Origin: CAYRFF01 sp964423575
GTDB taxonomy: Bacteria; Bacteroidota; Bacteroidia; Chitinophagales; Saprospiraceae
DNA: 64,000 bases
NCBI GenBank assembly: GCA_964423575.1
Contig: CAYRFF010000007.1
Coordinates: 1-64,000, forward strand
Direction of reading: 5' to 3'
Shown: piece after piece, positions 42,126-51,697 of the stretch
How the letters are laid out: each line of letters starts with the position of its first letter
How positions within the stretch are numbered: the stretch's first letter is position 1
Notes under the pieces: model-generated
What the model saw: the letters and a program-made list of their open reading frames with translations, nothing else
The model's database searches: none
What the model was told of the DNA's origin: nothing
Position numbers and translations under genes: made by a program

Positions 42126-42947
42126 TTAAAAATCTTTCTCCATTTTGATAGTTTTATCCCAGTATTGTCTTCTAAGCCAGCGAGCTAATCCATCCAATCC
42201 CGGAAAGAGAACACGCTCATTGATATTTGATTGATCGAGCTTATCCCTTATTTCCCATTTGAGTTCTGCCGGAATAATAATCTTGAATGATTTGAGCTCG
42301 ACTCCCGATAACCAGTCGGAAAGAAGAACATTGGGATCTGTCATCATAGAGAATACAGCATATTGGTTTACTATTCTGTCGTCGATGGAGGGCGGTTCAA
42401 AGAATAGTACAAATGCATTGTCTTTTAGTTGCTGCAGTTCTACCAAGGAATGGACGGCTCTATCCAACATTTCACTCGTAAAGATATGAGAACCTTCATT
42501 TTCAATAACCCTTGCCAGTCGTTCAGGTAAGAATTTCTTGGAGTCGACGTAATCTACTGCGTAGATTATGCCGTCCTGATCGTATTTTTCAAAGTTTTCC
42601 GTAGCAAAATGCAATGCAACAAAAGGCGAGTATGTCCAGTCAAGCATCCGCGTGGGAAGGCCATGATGCTGCGCCAGAGCCAGCCAATACCAGACAGAAG
42701 TATAAGTATGAATCTTCTGTGAATATTTCTTAAAATTCCGCAGTAAATGCTTTTCAAGATGTGATTCTCCCAGGCGGTTTAATGTTGTGGATAGATCGTA
42801 TTCGGAGCTTGAACAACCACGATATACATAAGAAGAACGATAACGTTGTAAATCCGGATTATAGGAGTCATAATAAAGCATGCCCATGAGCTCTTCCCAG
42901 CTTTCCGGGCGTAAAATTTTAAACCCCTTTTCAGATTTCATCTTCAT
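42126..42947 (-). CDS. FRG-domain protein
   Basis: A 273-residue cytosolic protein with an FRG domain over roughly residues 10-240: the name-giving FRG position reads YRGCSSSEYDLSTTLNRLG near residue 43, and the strongly conserved core is LAQHHGLPTRMLDWTYSPFV near 91 followed by ALHFATENF. The domain is widespread in bacteria and phages; its biochemical function is not settled to my knowledge. Here it is the last gene of the kynurenine operon, and its start overlaps the kmo stop by 4 bases (ATGA), so the two are translationally coupled. No toxin or antitoxin partner is adjacent. Confidence 0.85.
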   Translation of the reverse strand: MKMKSEKGFKILRPESWEELMGMLYYDSYNPDLQRYRSSYVYRGCSSSEYDLSTTLNRLGESHLEKHLLRNFKKYSQKIHTYTSVWYWLALAQHHGLPTRMLDWTYSPFVALHFATENFEKYDQDGIIYAVDYVDSKKFLPERLARVIENEGSHIFTSEMLDRAVHSLVELQQLKDNAFVLFFEPPSIDDRIVNQYAVFSMMTDPNVLLSDWLSGVELKSFKIIIPAELKWEIRDKLDQSNINERVLFPGLDGLARWLRRQYWDKTIKMEKDF

Positions 42948-44335
42948 TCCTCGTAAATCTTGTAGTCGGGAAATGTTTTCCTTGTTTCTTCCTTTAATAT
43001 GGCCATTATTTCCTCGATAGAATGCTCCTCCTCTTCTTGAACCATATTTAATAATAATGCGTCCTGAAATCGACCTACATTCATTGCAACATGATAGGGA
43101 AGGTCTTCTCTGAACGTTACCATTGAATACTTGGAAGAATATTCTTCATATTTTGCTTCAAGCTGCATCTCAATGTCACGTTTTTTTGCAAAGCCCTCAT
43201 GGGCAACCTGATCTCTCATTTCGTAGAAATTATCGAGAGATAAATCTGCAATTGCATCTGCATTGATTTTACGTGACTGGTAAAACTCTGGAAGGACAAC
43301 ATCCCATTGATGATTGTTTTTCTCTATGAGTTCATTTAGCACATAGACATCTTCAAATCCGCAATTCATTCCTTGAGCGTAGAATGGAACAACCGCATGA
43401 GCTGAATCTCCCAAGAGGAAAACGGAGTCATTTACATACCAGGGAGAACATTTCACAGTTCTCAATGCACCCACTGGGTTTTTCTCCATCTCTTCAATAA
43501 GATTGTAGAGAAGAGGGTAGGCATCAGCAAAGTGTTCCTTGAAAAAATCCTTTATATCGTCTGCTGTTTTTAACTTGTCAAAGCTCGCCTGGTCAGTATT
43601 GCCCAATGTTCTCATAAAAAGCGTCACTGTAAAGGAGCCATCCGTGTTGGGCAATGCGATAAGCATGTAATCGCCTCGTGGCCATATATGTAAGGCATTC
43701 TTTTCAATCTGAAATTTTTCTTTCTCACCCGGAGAGATGGAAAGCTCTTTATAAGAATGCTCTAGGAACTGCTGCGAGAAGGAGAAGCGCAAAGAAGCTG
43801 CATGACGCAGCATTGAAGCGCGTACTGCTGAATTAGCACCATCGGCACCGATAATTAAATCAGCTATAAAGTCGACAGTTCTGAATTGCTCGTCATAAAA
43901 GATAGCGGTGTTATTCTGTAGGTCTACAGAAATGCACTCATAATTGAAATAGCTGGTAATGTTAGGATAGGTGTCGATTTTGTCAAGCAATAACTCATTA
44001 AGGCCGGAACGAGAAATGGAGTTGATATACTCCGATTCACGGCCGCTATACCTGGCAAGCCGTGTATTTCCTTCTTCATCGTGAAGCATTCTGCCGTACA
44101 TAGGAATTGCAATATTTCTTGCGGCCTCTTCCATCTCTATAAGCCTAAGCGTTTTTAATCCCCTGTCTGAAAGAGCAAGGTTAATCGATCTACCTGACTT
44201 CTGTCCGGTTTTTCGCATATCAGAACGACTGTCAAACAAGGATACTTCATACCCAAGTTGTGCCATTCTGATTGCAGCTACTGATCCCACAAGGCCTGCT
44301 CCGACTACTATTACAGTTTTTTTACTTCTATCCAT
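42944..44335 (-). CDS. kmo: Kynurenine 3-monooxygenase
   Basis: An FAD-dependent aromatic hydroxylase that turns L-kynurenine into 3-hydroxykynurenine with NADPH and oxygen. 463 residues: the dinucleotide motif VVGAGLVGSVAAIRMAQLG starts at residue 9, GRSINLALSDRGLKTLRLI near 48 is the typical KMO segment, LIIGADGANSAVRASML near 160 is the DG motif, and VFLLGDSAHAVVPFYAQGMN near 305 is the GD motif. The C-terminal part (HVAMNVGRFQD) belongs to the substrate-gating region. Its start shares one base with the kynU stop (TAATG), and its stop overlaps the FRG gene start. Confidence 0.94.
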   Translation of the reverse strand: MDRSKKTVIVVGAGLVGSVAAIRMAQLGYEVSLFDSRSDMRKTGQKSGRSINLALSDRGLKTLRLIEMEEAARNIAIPMYGRMLHDEEGNTRLARYSGRESEYINSISRSGLNELLLDKIDTYPNITSYFNYECISVDLQNNTAIFYDEQFRTVDFIADLIIGADGANSAVRASMLRHAASLRFSFSQQFLEHSYKELSISPGEKEKFQIEKNALHIWPRGDYMLIALPNTDGSFTVTLFMRTLGNTDQASFDKLKTADDIKDFFKEHFADAYPLLYNLIEEMEKNPVGALRTVKCSPWYVNDSVFLLGDSAHAVVPFYAQGMNCGFEDVYVLNELIEKNNHQWDVVLPEFYQSRKINADAIADLSLDNFYEMRDQVAHEGFAKKRDIEMQLEAKYEEYSSKYSMVTFREDLPYHVAMNVGRFQDALLLNMVQEEEEHSIEEIMAILKEETRKTFPDYKIYEE

Positions 44336-45591
44336 TATTCCAGTACTTCTTTCAATAATCGTGAAAACTTATACACTTCTTCATAGCTGTTATACAGCGG
44401 CACAAATGCTATCCTGATCACATCGGGTTCCCGCCAGTCTGCTATTACTCCGCGGTCTTTTAATGCATGAAATATCCTTTTATCGCCATTAGGTATACGG
44501 ATTGAAAACTGGCACCCTCTCATCTTAGGATCTCGCGGCGTAATTATTTCAATCCTGTCAGAGACCACATCCTCGAAGCACTGTTCAGCAAAGTCCATCA
44601 TCTTTATCGACTTCTTCCTGATTTCTGCCATTCCGGCTTCCGCAAATATTTCTAGACTAGCCCGCATGCATGCTAAGGGCAAAATAGGAGGATTAGAAAG
44701 TTGCCAGGCTTCTGCAGTGGGGATTGACTTAAAAGTTTCCGGCATCTTAAATCGACTGGATTTGTCATGGCCCCACCATCCTTCAAATCTAGGTATTGCA
44801 ATATTATGATGTCTTTCATGAATGAAAATACCCGATAACGCTCCCGGACCTGAATTTAAGTATTTGTAAGAACACCAGGCTGCGAAGTCAACATTGTTAT
44901 CGTGTAGGTTCATCTCCACATTGCCGGCTCCATGTGCCATATCAAATCCAACAATACAGCCATATTTATGCCCTGTTTCAGTAATTGATTTAAATGGCAT
45001 TACCTGCCCGCTATAATAATTCACTCCACCGATTAAAATACAGGCTGTTTCCTCACCGTGTCTTTCTATAAAATCTAATATGTCTTTTTCTTCTGTATAG
45101 TGCTTGCCTGTCGAATATGGAATCTGAAGCAGTGCTTCATCAGGATTGTAGCCGTGAAATGAAATCTGAGATTTAACTGCATAGATATCTGATGGGAAAG
45201 CGTTCTTCTCAATGATAACTTTAAATCTTTCTTTGCTGGGCCGGTAAAATGAAACGAGTAGGAGGTGCAGATTTACCGTAAGACTATTCATTGTGACTAC
45301 TTCTGATTCTTTGGCACCTGCAATCAAAGCCATATTTTTAGTCATGAATTCGTGATAGGGGAGCCAGGGATGCCTGGCATCTGTATGTCCTTCCACACCG
45401 AGATTTGCCCAATCTTCCAGTTCGTATTCTACGTATTGCTTAGCTTTTTTAGGTTGTAACCCCAGGGAATTGCCACAGAGATAAAGGAATTCTTCTCCAT
45501 TTTCCCTGAGCGGAATATGAAATTCCTGACGATATTTCTTAAGTGAGTCGTTGTTGTCAAGAAGTATAGCCTTTTCCTCAAAATTGCTCAT
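44335..45591 (-). CDS. kynU: Kynureninase
   Basis: A PLP enzyme that cleaves 3-hydroxykynurenine to 3-hydroxyanthranilate and alanine. The 418 residues have the family start FHIPLRENGEEFLYLCGNSL, then MNSLTVNLHLLLVSFYRP near 106, GFDMAHGAGNVEMNLHDNNV near 221 and the PLP lysine in FAAWCSYKYLNSGPGALSGI near 241, followed by HERHHNIAIPRFEGWWGHDK. It lies 9 bases after the aldehyde dehydrogenase and is coupled to kmo. Confidence 0.95.
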   Translation of the reverse strand: MSNFEEKAILLDNNDSLKKYRQEFHIPLRENGEEFLYLCGNSLGLQPKKAKQYVEYELEDWANLGVEGHTDARHPWLPYHEFMTKNMALIAGAKESEVVTMNSLTVNLHLLLVSFYRPSKERFKVIIEKNAFPSDIYAVKSQISFHGYNPDEALLQIPYSTGKHYTEEKDILDFIERHGEETACILIGGVNYYSGQVMPFKSITETGHKYGCIVGFDMAHGAGNVEMNLHDNNVDFAAWCSYKYLNSGPGALSGIFIHERHHNIAIPRFEGWWGHDKSSRFKMPETFKSIPTAEAWQLSNPPILPLACMRASLEIFAEAGMAEIRKKSIKMMDFAEQCFEDVVSDRIEIITPRDPKMRGCQFSIRIPNGDKRIFHALKDRGVIADWREPDVIRIAFVPLYNSYEEVYKFSRLLKEVLE

Positions 45592-45600
45592 AAATCCAAT

Positions 45601-47046
45601 TTATTTATATTTTATACAGACGTTTTTAGGTTCTGTGAAAAAGTCGAGGACATCGGTTCCTCCTTCGCGTCCTATTCCTGAGTTCTTTATACCGCCAAAT
45701 GGAGTTCTAAGGTCGCGTAACAACCATGTGTTTATCCATACTATTCCGGCTTCAATTTGATGTGCTACACGATGAGCACGATCGAGATTCTGAGTCCAAA
45801 TTGTAGCAGAAAGTCCGTACTCTACCACATTAGCGTATTTTATGGCTTCTTCTTCATCTTTGAAAGGCATCACAGTTACAACCGGACCGAATATTTCCTC
45901 GAGATTGGTACGACAATTATATTCCAGCCCGCTTATAATTGTCGGTTCAATATAATAACCGTCTTTTCTTTGGTCAGTGGGAATGATTCTATTTCCACCG
46001 AGTTCGACTTTTCCACCTTCTTCCTTGGCTAGTTCAATATAGGATAGAACCTTTTCCATGTGTGGCCCCGAAACGACGGCTCCGATTTGAGTGTCCGGAT
46101 CAGCAGGATCACCGAGTTTTAAATTCTTGGTTTTTTCTATAAATCTGGAGAGAAAATCCTCATAAATACTTTCCTCTACAAAGATTCTTGACCCGCACAG
46201 ACATATTTCTCCCTGATTGTCAAAAGAAGAGTAAACCGATGTTTCTACTGCTTTTTCCAAATCGCAGTCAGCGAAAATGATATTGGGATTTTTGCCACCG
46301 AGTTCTAGCGATAATTTCTTAAACATCGGAGCAGCTATACTCGTAATTTTCCTTCCTGTTTTGGTGCCTCCGGTAAAGGAGATTGCCTTGATTTTGGGAT
46401 GACTGACAATTGCAGTTCCTACTTCATCGCCGCGTCCATTTAATATATTGAGTACTCCTTCCGGCAAACCTGCTTCCTGAACGATTTCAGACAGAAGGAA
46501 AGCAGTGTAAGGCGTGATTTCAGAAGGTTTGGCAACTACCGTATTTCCGGCTGCCAATGCCGGTGCAATTTTCCAGGTAAAGAGATAGAGTGGGAGATTC
46601 CAAGGAGAAATACAGCCCACAACTCCCAATGGCTGTCGCAGAGTATAATTAATCGCAAAATCTGACATTTGATGAGATTTGCTCTCATACGCAACTATTG
46701 TATTGGCAAAGAACCTAAAATTTGCGGAAGCGCGGGGAATATCAACTCTTCTTGCCAGAGAAATAGGTTTCCCATTGTCGAGACATTCTGCCTGTGCTAG
46801 CTTTTCATGGTTTTTATCAATTAAATCGGCGATGCGGTGAAGGAATGTAGAGCGCTTATTGATTGATAAATTGCTCCATGCCGGGAAAGCCTTGCTTGCA
46901 GCTTCAACAGCCATTTCAACATCTACTGTATTACTGAGTGCGACACGGGAAAACACTTTTCCTGTGTCCGGTCGGAAATTATCCATCCAGTTTTTTCCGA
47001 CCGGTTCAGTCAAATTTCCATTGATGAAATTGCTTATATTTATCAT
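45601..47046 (-). CDS. 2-aminomuconate 6-semialdehyde dehydrogenase
   Basis: A 481-residue NAD-dependent aldehyde dehydrogenase. General ALDH motifs: ISPWNLPLYLFTWKIAPALA near residue 145, SFTGGTKTGRKI near 224, LELGGKNPNIIFADCDLEKA near 249 and the nucleophile in NQGEICLCGSRIFVEESIYE near 281. The stretch NQGEICLC-SRIFV is characteristic of the ALDH8A1 type that oxidises 2-aminomuconate semialdehyde (also retinal/hydroxymuconic relatives). Its place between tryptophan dioxygenase and kynureninase supports this substrate. It begins 1 base after the TDO stop region and must be cotranscribed. Confidence 0.9.
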   Translation of the reverse strand: MINISNFINGNLTEPVGKNWMDNFRPDTGKVFSRVALSNTVDVEMAVEAASKAFPAWSNLSINKRSTFLHRIADLIDKNHEKLAQAECLDNGKPISLARRVDIPRASANFRFFANTIVAYESKSHQMSDFAINYTLRQPLGVVGCISPWNLPLYLFTWKIAPALAAGNTVVAKPSEITPYTAFLLSEIVQEAGLPEGVLNILNGRGDEVGTAIVSHPKIKAISFTGGTKTGRKITSIAAPMFKKLSLELGGKNPNIIFADCDLEKAVETSVYSSFDNQGEICLCGSRIFVEESIYEDFLSRFIEKTKNLKLGDPADPDTQIGAVVSGPHMEKVLSYIELAKEEGGKVELGGNRIIPTDQRKDGYYIEPTIISGLEYNCRTNLEEIFGPVVTVMPFKDEEEAIKYANVVEYGLSATIWTQNLDRAHRVAHQIEAGIVWINTWLLRDLRTPFGGIKNSGIGREGGTDVLDFFTEPKNVCIKYK

Positions 47047-47047
47047 C

Positions 47048-48148
47048 TTATTTTCCGGAGTTATAAAAGTAGCTAAGTGCTTTCTTCACTTCTTCTGGAA
47101 GATCTGGTAACTGGGACCTTGCAATCATAAGTGTTGAAATATTATGCAGGTCTGAGAAAATGTGATGCTTCTTAGAAGTTTCAAGCAGATATTGATGTCC
47201 GCTACTACCTCCGGTTCCCATTTTGTTACCTAGCATTTTTAAAACCATCTGCGCATGTCTGTGTCGCCATGCAATTAAGAATTCGTCAATTTCAGCTATT
47301 TTGTTCAAGAACATGTTTGGCAACTGCAATAGTGGCTCATCTCTATACATACGTATGAATAATGCTGCCAGCGTAGCTTTATAGGAGAAATCTAGATTCC
47401 CTTTGGCGACCTGCTCTTTATGATAATCCTTGTCGAGAACAGTTCTGTAATATGTGTGGGTATTTCCGAGCATGTCCAGACGTCCTTTCATCTGCTCCTC
47501 TGTAAGGTAAGAGCTGTTTTTGATATTGTTTTGCTCTCTTTGAAGCATTTCTTCCAGGGCTGCCTTATAACTTTCAATAAACTTGAATCCTTCTACCTCG
47601 ATAAAAGGAGTTCTTTCAAGCCATCTATGCACGTGGTATTTTAATGTGTCCTCGGGCTTGATGTCTCTGATTTGATCGCGTTCTTTAGGTTGGAAGGCAT
47701 CGTAGTATGGCTTGTTATTATACAGTACTCTCTTATCATCTTCCAGTCCAAGAAGAACTTCTAATTTCCTGAATTGAAAGGATTGAAACCCTGAAGCAGG
47801 GAATAGGAAATCTCTGAAATCAAGGAAGTCGAGTTGCGAAATGGATTCTATAATCTTGATCTGATCGATGAGTATTTTTAAAATTTCAACTACTCTGTCA
47901 AGTTTATAAATAATTTTGCCGAAATCCCCTTCTTCGACCTTGTCTGTATTTAAATCATTGATTACTGCGTCAACTTCATATAGGATCTGCTTAAACCATA
48001 GTTCATATACCTGATGAAGAATGATGAAAAGCATTTCATCATGGGCATGCTCGCCAAATTCAGTGCTTCTGGGCTGTTGTGCGCTAAGGATTTTATCGAT
48101 TTGTAGATACTTCTGATAGTGTATTGCTGCGTATTTTTGATCAGACAT
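47048..48148 (-). CDS. Tryptophan 2,3-dioxygenase
   Basis: A haem enzyme that opens the indole ring of tryptophan to N-formylkynurenine, the first and committing step of the pathway. The 366-residue protein has HAHDEMLF-like EHAHDEMLFIILHQVYELWF near residue 28 (haem pocket His, substrate contacts), FRKLEVLLGLEDDKRV near 126 and the proximal His region IAWRHRHAQMVLKMLGNKMG near 293, then GTGGSSGHQYLLETS, a conserved substrate-binding loop. It is the first gene of the five-gene operon. The region upstream contains TATATTTA-like -7 candidates but no perfect promoter. Confidence 0.95.
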   Translation of the reverse strand: MSDQKYAAIHYQKYLQIDKILSAQQPRSTEFGEHAHDEMLFIILHQVYELWFKQILYEVDAVINDLNTDKVEEGDFGKIIYKLDRVVEILKILIDQIKIIESISQLDFLDFRDFLFPASGFQSFQFRKLEVLLGLEDDKRVLYNNKPYYDAFQPKERDQIRDIKPEDTLKYHVHRWLERTPFIEVEGFKFIESYKAALEEMLQREQNNIKNSSYLTEEQMKGRLDMLGNTHTYYRTVLDKDYHKEQVAKGNLDFSYKATLAALFIRMYRDEPLLQLPNMFLNKIAEIDEFLIAWRHRHAQMVLKMLGNKMGTGGSSGHQYLLETSKKHHIFSDLHNISTLMIARSQLPDLPEEVKKALSYFYNSGK

Positions 48149-48286
48149 GTTGAATGTGTTTTAGATAAAGTAATAAAATAATGACCGACTAAATATAGAT
48201 AAATATATGTTGATTAATACAAGATAATTTACAATCTCCATAACCTTTGGCCTTTCCTCAAGTATACTCGTTTTAGAAACTCAATT

Positions 48287-49753
48287 CTATTCTCTGAAGA
48301 GTACTTTATGAGAAGAGCTGTGCTTTTCTGAATCCAACCTTATAAAATGAAGGCCTGATGTAAAATTATGGCTTTCTACTTTTATAAACCCGTTATTTCC
48401 TTGAACCTTTGATCCATAAACCAGACTTCCCGTCACATCAAATATTTTAATTATCCCTTCAAATCCATTTGGTGTTTTGATTGTGAGATCATCTCCGATA
48501 CGTAATGGATTAGGGTAGATTTCTATGCTTCTATCCAGCTCTGTATTGTTGGTAGAAGTGGTTTCTGTCGTTACAGTAAATTCGTATACTTCTGAGAAGT
48601 CCGGTACACATGTAGTTCTTAAACCATAAGGTTTAACTCGCCAGATGATATTGGTCCAGTTAGGATAAATGGTATCAGGAACATAAAACGGTTCAGTTAG
48701 ATAAACTACTGTTGAAAAGCGTTTAAAATCAGGCAGGGCTGAATATTCAAGTAAATACCCGACTGCTCCTTCAACAGGATCCCATGAAAAAGTAACGTCA
48801 TCAAAATACAGTTCTTCCTCCAATGCCGGACTGATATTATTAATGCTGAAATCTTTAATTTCAGGTAGGTCCGGTTCTGAGACATCAAGGCCTCTGGTAA
48901 CAAGAATGTTGTACCTCATTGCTTCAGCCTGTTCCTCAGAGAACATTCCGCGGCAACCTGCTTGGCTATAACTCATTATTAAACGACCATCAGCATGGAA
49001 TTTTACACCATCTGCATCTATCAGTTGTAAAAGGCTCATTGAATCAGCATCACAAGGCCATCTGGAATTTAGGAAATCAGGCGGTGTGTCACAGAATCCA
49101 TCTCCGGCATTATAGCAATTGGTTCTGGCGACCAATTCAGTTTCTCTATTTCCAATAACCCTCGGTGCGGGTTTTCCGGGCTCATATTCTCCCCAGCCTG
49201 CAAATGTATGTGGAAGAGAAAACATGTGACCTAGCTCATGTGCCCAGGTATAGGCACTTGGACGCATACAGTTATAGCCTACGACGAGACAGTCAGGCCC
49301 TCTTGAATAATAACCACAATATCCTGCAGGATTACTTACAAAGAATAAATTCATCGCTCCTTCTTCCTTGTGTTCGTTCATCATCTCAGCCCCTAGTGAA
49401 GTCGTTTCATGATTATAATATTTAGTGCTTTTTATGAAATTGATGTCTGAGATATATAAGGAGATACCATAGGTTTCCAGTTTGGAAAATGTCTCACAAG
49501 CTTGCTGAAAAAAAGCATCCATATTTATGAATCCGGTACTGTCATCTTTTCCTACAATATGACATACAGTTTTAACATAAATCATTTCACCGGCTCTTGA
49601 TGACATCCAGGGTTTTTCCAAGCTCTGAAATTCAATGAGCCCGGGACTCATAAATTCTTCGGTTCCGCAACTTTCATCCTGAGCTTGAATTGAAAGACTG
49701 AAGCTGAGTATCAGGACTAGAATTGCGATAGGAGAGTAGGACTTGTTGTTCAT
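48287..49753 (-). CDS. Secreted M43-like metalloprotease with T9SS sorting domain (array member 1)
   Basis: 488 residues. Signal peptide to about residue 24 (SLSIQAQ), then a short Cys segment DESCGTEEFMSPGLIEF, and a pappalysin/cytophagalysin-like catalytic domain: zinc motif HELGHMFSLPH at residues 172-182 with the catalytic Glu, and the Met-turn LIMSYSQAG near 270. The usual Gly of HExxHxxGxxH is Ser here. A fibronectin-like domain follows (VTFSWDPVEGAVGYLLEY), then a T9SS type A C-terminal domain beginning IEIYPNP and ending GLHFIRLDSEKHSSSHKVLF. It should be exported by Sec, cross the outer membrane by the type IX system and act outside the cell. Last in transcription order of four tandem paralogues. 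Confidence 0.88.
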   Translation of the reverse strand: MNNKSYSPIAILVLILSFSLSIQAQDESCGTEEFMSPGLIEFQSLEKPWMSSRAGEMIYVKTVCHIVGKDDSTGFINMDAFFQQACETFSKLETYGISLYISDINFIKSTKYYNHETTSLGAEMMNEHKEEGAMNLFFVSNPAGYCGYYSRGPDCLVVGYNCMRPSAYTWAHELGHMFSLPHTFAGWGEYEPGKPAPRVIGNRETELVARTNCYNAGDGFCDTPPDFLNSRWPCDADSMSLLQLIDADGVKFHADGRLIMSYSQAGCRGMFSEEQAEAMRYNILVTRGLDVSEPDLPEIKDFSINNISPALEEELYFDDVTFSWDPVEGAVGYLLEYSALPDFKRFSTVVYLTEPFYVPDTIYPNWTNIIWRVKPYGLRTTCVPDFSEVYEFTVTTETTSTNNTELDRSIEIYPNPLRIGDDLTIKTPNGFEGIIKIFDVTGSLVYGSKVQGNNGFIKVESHNFTSGLHFIRLDSEKHSSSHKVLFRE

Positions 49754-49975
49754 ATTTTAATAATTTTGATAAAGGAATTGCAGCAAAATTGAACTAGAAT
49801 ACACGCACTATGAAATGCTAATATAGAAATTATGAAGGATAAGTTGAAATGTCCCATTTATCTTCATAAGATGATTTAATTAAGCCTTTCGGCAAATGGA
49901 AATCTCGAAATTAAAGTCACCGCTACTTTAATCATTGGCAGATAGCTATATATTGAAAGTTACTCTAAATTATAA

Positions 49976-51457
49976 TTACTGCATAATCAATATCTTATGA
50001 CTTGATTTGCCTTCATTTGTTATAATGTGTACAAAGTGAACTCCAGAATGCAGGTCTCTCAAATCAATTGACGTGGTATTACCATGTAGATTCTTCCTGA
50101 TTTCATTCAATACAAGAGCTCCGGTGTTATTATAAACTTTGATAGTGACATTCCCGGCAAAGCCATTCTCTGATTTAATATTTAACGATCCACCGGAACT
50201 GGCGGGATTTGGGAAAATACTTCTATCTAAACTGAAATTTGCACTTTCAATGGAAGTGACCATTGTCTTAAAGTTATGCGTTGAACTGAATTCCAAGTCA
50301 CAGAATGTAGTATATCCAAATGGCTTTACTCTCCACTGAATATCCGTCCAGAATGGATAGATTGTATCCGGAACATAAAAGGGTTCTGTCAGCAAAACTT
50401 TAGTTGACATATTATTAAAAGCAGGTAAGGGAGTATATTCCAGTAAGTATGCTATTGCACCCTCAACCGGATCCCAGGAAAAGGTCACATTGTCAAAATA
50501 CACTTTTTCGTCTTGTGCCGGACTGAAGTTTTCAATTTCATGGTTTGTGATTGCAGGAAAATTGGGTTCTGAAGTATTCCATTTTCTCGTCGTTACAATA
50601 TTGTATTTCATTGCAGCGATTTGCTGTTCAGAAAACTTGGAACTACAAGCATCGATACTATAGCTCATAATATTTCTACCATCGGAGTAAAACTCTTCGG
50701 AATTGACATCCTTTTGCTTTATTGTGCTAAAGGTGTCTTGATCACAAGGCCATAAGTCACTTAAGTAATCAGGCGTAGTATCACAGAAGCCATCTCCCGC
50801 CTGGTTGCAATTGGAGCCGTCAACCTTTTCAGTGAGGATGCCGTTAACGCGATTGGGAGTAGTTTTTGTGAAATCATAGTCTATATCCTCCCAGCCATTA
50901 AATGTATGTGGTAATGAGAAGAAATGGCCGGCTTCATGAGGCCATGTTTTAGAGCCACTACCGAGACAGCTATTTTTCAAAGCAACAGCATCTACCATAG
51001 GCATGTAGTAACCACAAGCTCCGGCAGGATCTCCTACAAAAAAGATATTCATTCTGTTTGCAACCTTATAGTTAACCATCATTTCATATCCATCCTCATT
51101 ATTATGGTTGTAATATCTGGTATTATTGATAAAGCGTATTTCCGAGATGTAAAAATTTATCCCTATTTTATTATAGATTTCATTCAACTCACAGGCTTGT
51201 CTGAAAATTATAGTTCCATCGATATACCCACTTCCATCATCTTTCCCTACAATATGAGCAATGGTATTAATATTCAACATTTCTCCCGCCCGCAGAGCAG
51301 GCATTTGTGCACCATTAAGCTGAAACTCTATTAATTCCGGACTTCTGTATGCTTTAGTAGCGCAGAAGTTGTTTTGTGCTTTAATGGAGGTTGTTATAAA
51401 AATGGCAAGAAGAAATAAAATTGTAGTTAATGATATTTTATGAAGTCTAGCGTACAT
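49976..51457 (-). CDS. Secreted M43-like metalloprotease with T9SS sorting domain (array member 2)
   Basis: 493 residues with the same layout as member 1: signal peptide (LLAIFITTSIKAQ), Cys segment NNFCATKAYRSPELIEF, catalytic domain with HEAGHFFSLPH at residues 174-184 and Met-turn NIMSYSIDAC, fibronectin-like part, and T9SS domain (SIFPNPASSGGSLNIKS to HSGVHFVHIITNEG, SSHKILIM). In the catalytic domain it is closer to member 4: both share KN-CLGSGS-TWPHE, VDGSNC-QAGDGFCDT and EQIAA-KYNI-TTR. The active site seems complete, so it is predicted to be an active secreted endopeptidase; the substrate is unknown. Confidence 0.88.
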   Translation of the reverse strand: MYARLHKISLTTILFLLAIFITTSIKAQNNFCATKAYRSPELIEFQLNGAQMPALRAGEMLNINTIAHIVGKDDGSGYIDGTIIFRQACELNEIYNKIGINFYISEIRFINNTRYYNHNNEDGYEMMVNYKVANRMNIFFVGDPAGACGYYMPMVDAVALKNSCLGSGSKTWPHEAGHFFSLPHTFNGWEDIDYDFTKTTPNRVNGILTEKVDGSNCNQAGDGFCDTTPDYLSDLWPCDQDTFSTIKQKDVNSEEFYSDGRNIMSYSIDACSSKFSEQQIAAMKYNIVTTRKWNTSEPNFPAITNHEIENFSPAQDEKVYFDNVTFSWDPVEGAIAYLLEYTPLPAFNNMSTKVLLTEPFYVPDTIYPFWTDIQWRVKPFGYTTFCDLEFSSTHNFKTMVTSIESANFSLDRSIFPNPASSGGSLNIKSENGFAGNVTIKVYNNTGALVLNEIRKNLHGNTTSIDLRDLHSGVHFVHIITNEGKSSHKILIMQ

Positions 51458-51633
51458 ATTGGACCGAGTTTTTATCAGTGGAATAAATTAAATTATGTTC
51501 AAATATTATATGGTTACCCTTACAATCAATAGCAATGTAGTTTAAATTAAACAAATAGGGAAATATCCTTAATTTAATTTATGACTAAAGGCTGCAAATG
51601 AGCTTGAAATAATTGACAGGAATTAGTTGAAAT

Positions 51634-51671
51634 AAAAAACCGACAATCAAATTTTTTTCTGACTGTCGGTT
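51634..51671 (-). terminator. Intrinsic terminator behind array member 3
   Basis: On the minus strand a stem AACCGACA/TGTCGGTT (51664-51671 with 51638-51645), extended by three pairs including a G-U, is followed by a U tract (51639-51634). It lies 27 bases after the stop of the pseudoprotease gene. Confidence 0.8.
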
Positions 51672-51697
51672 CTATATTAAAATTTATGCGCTTTATG

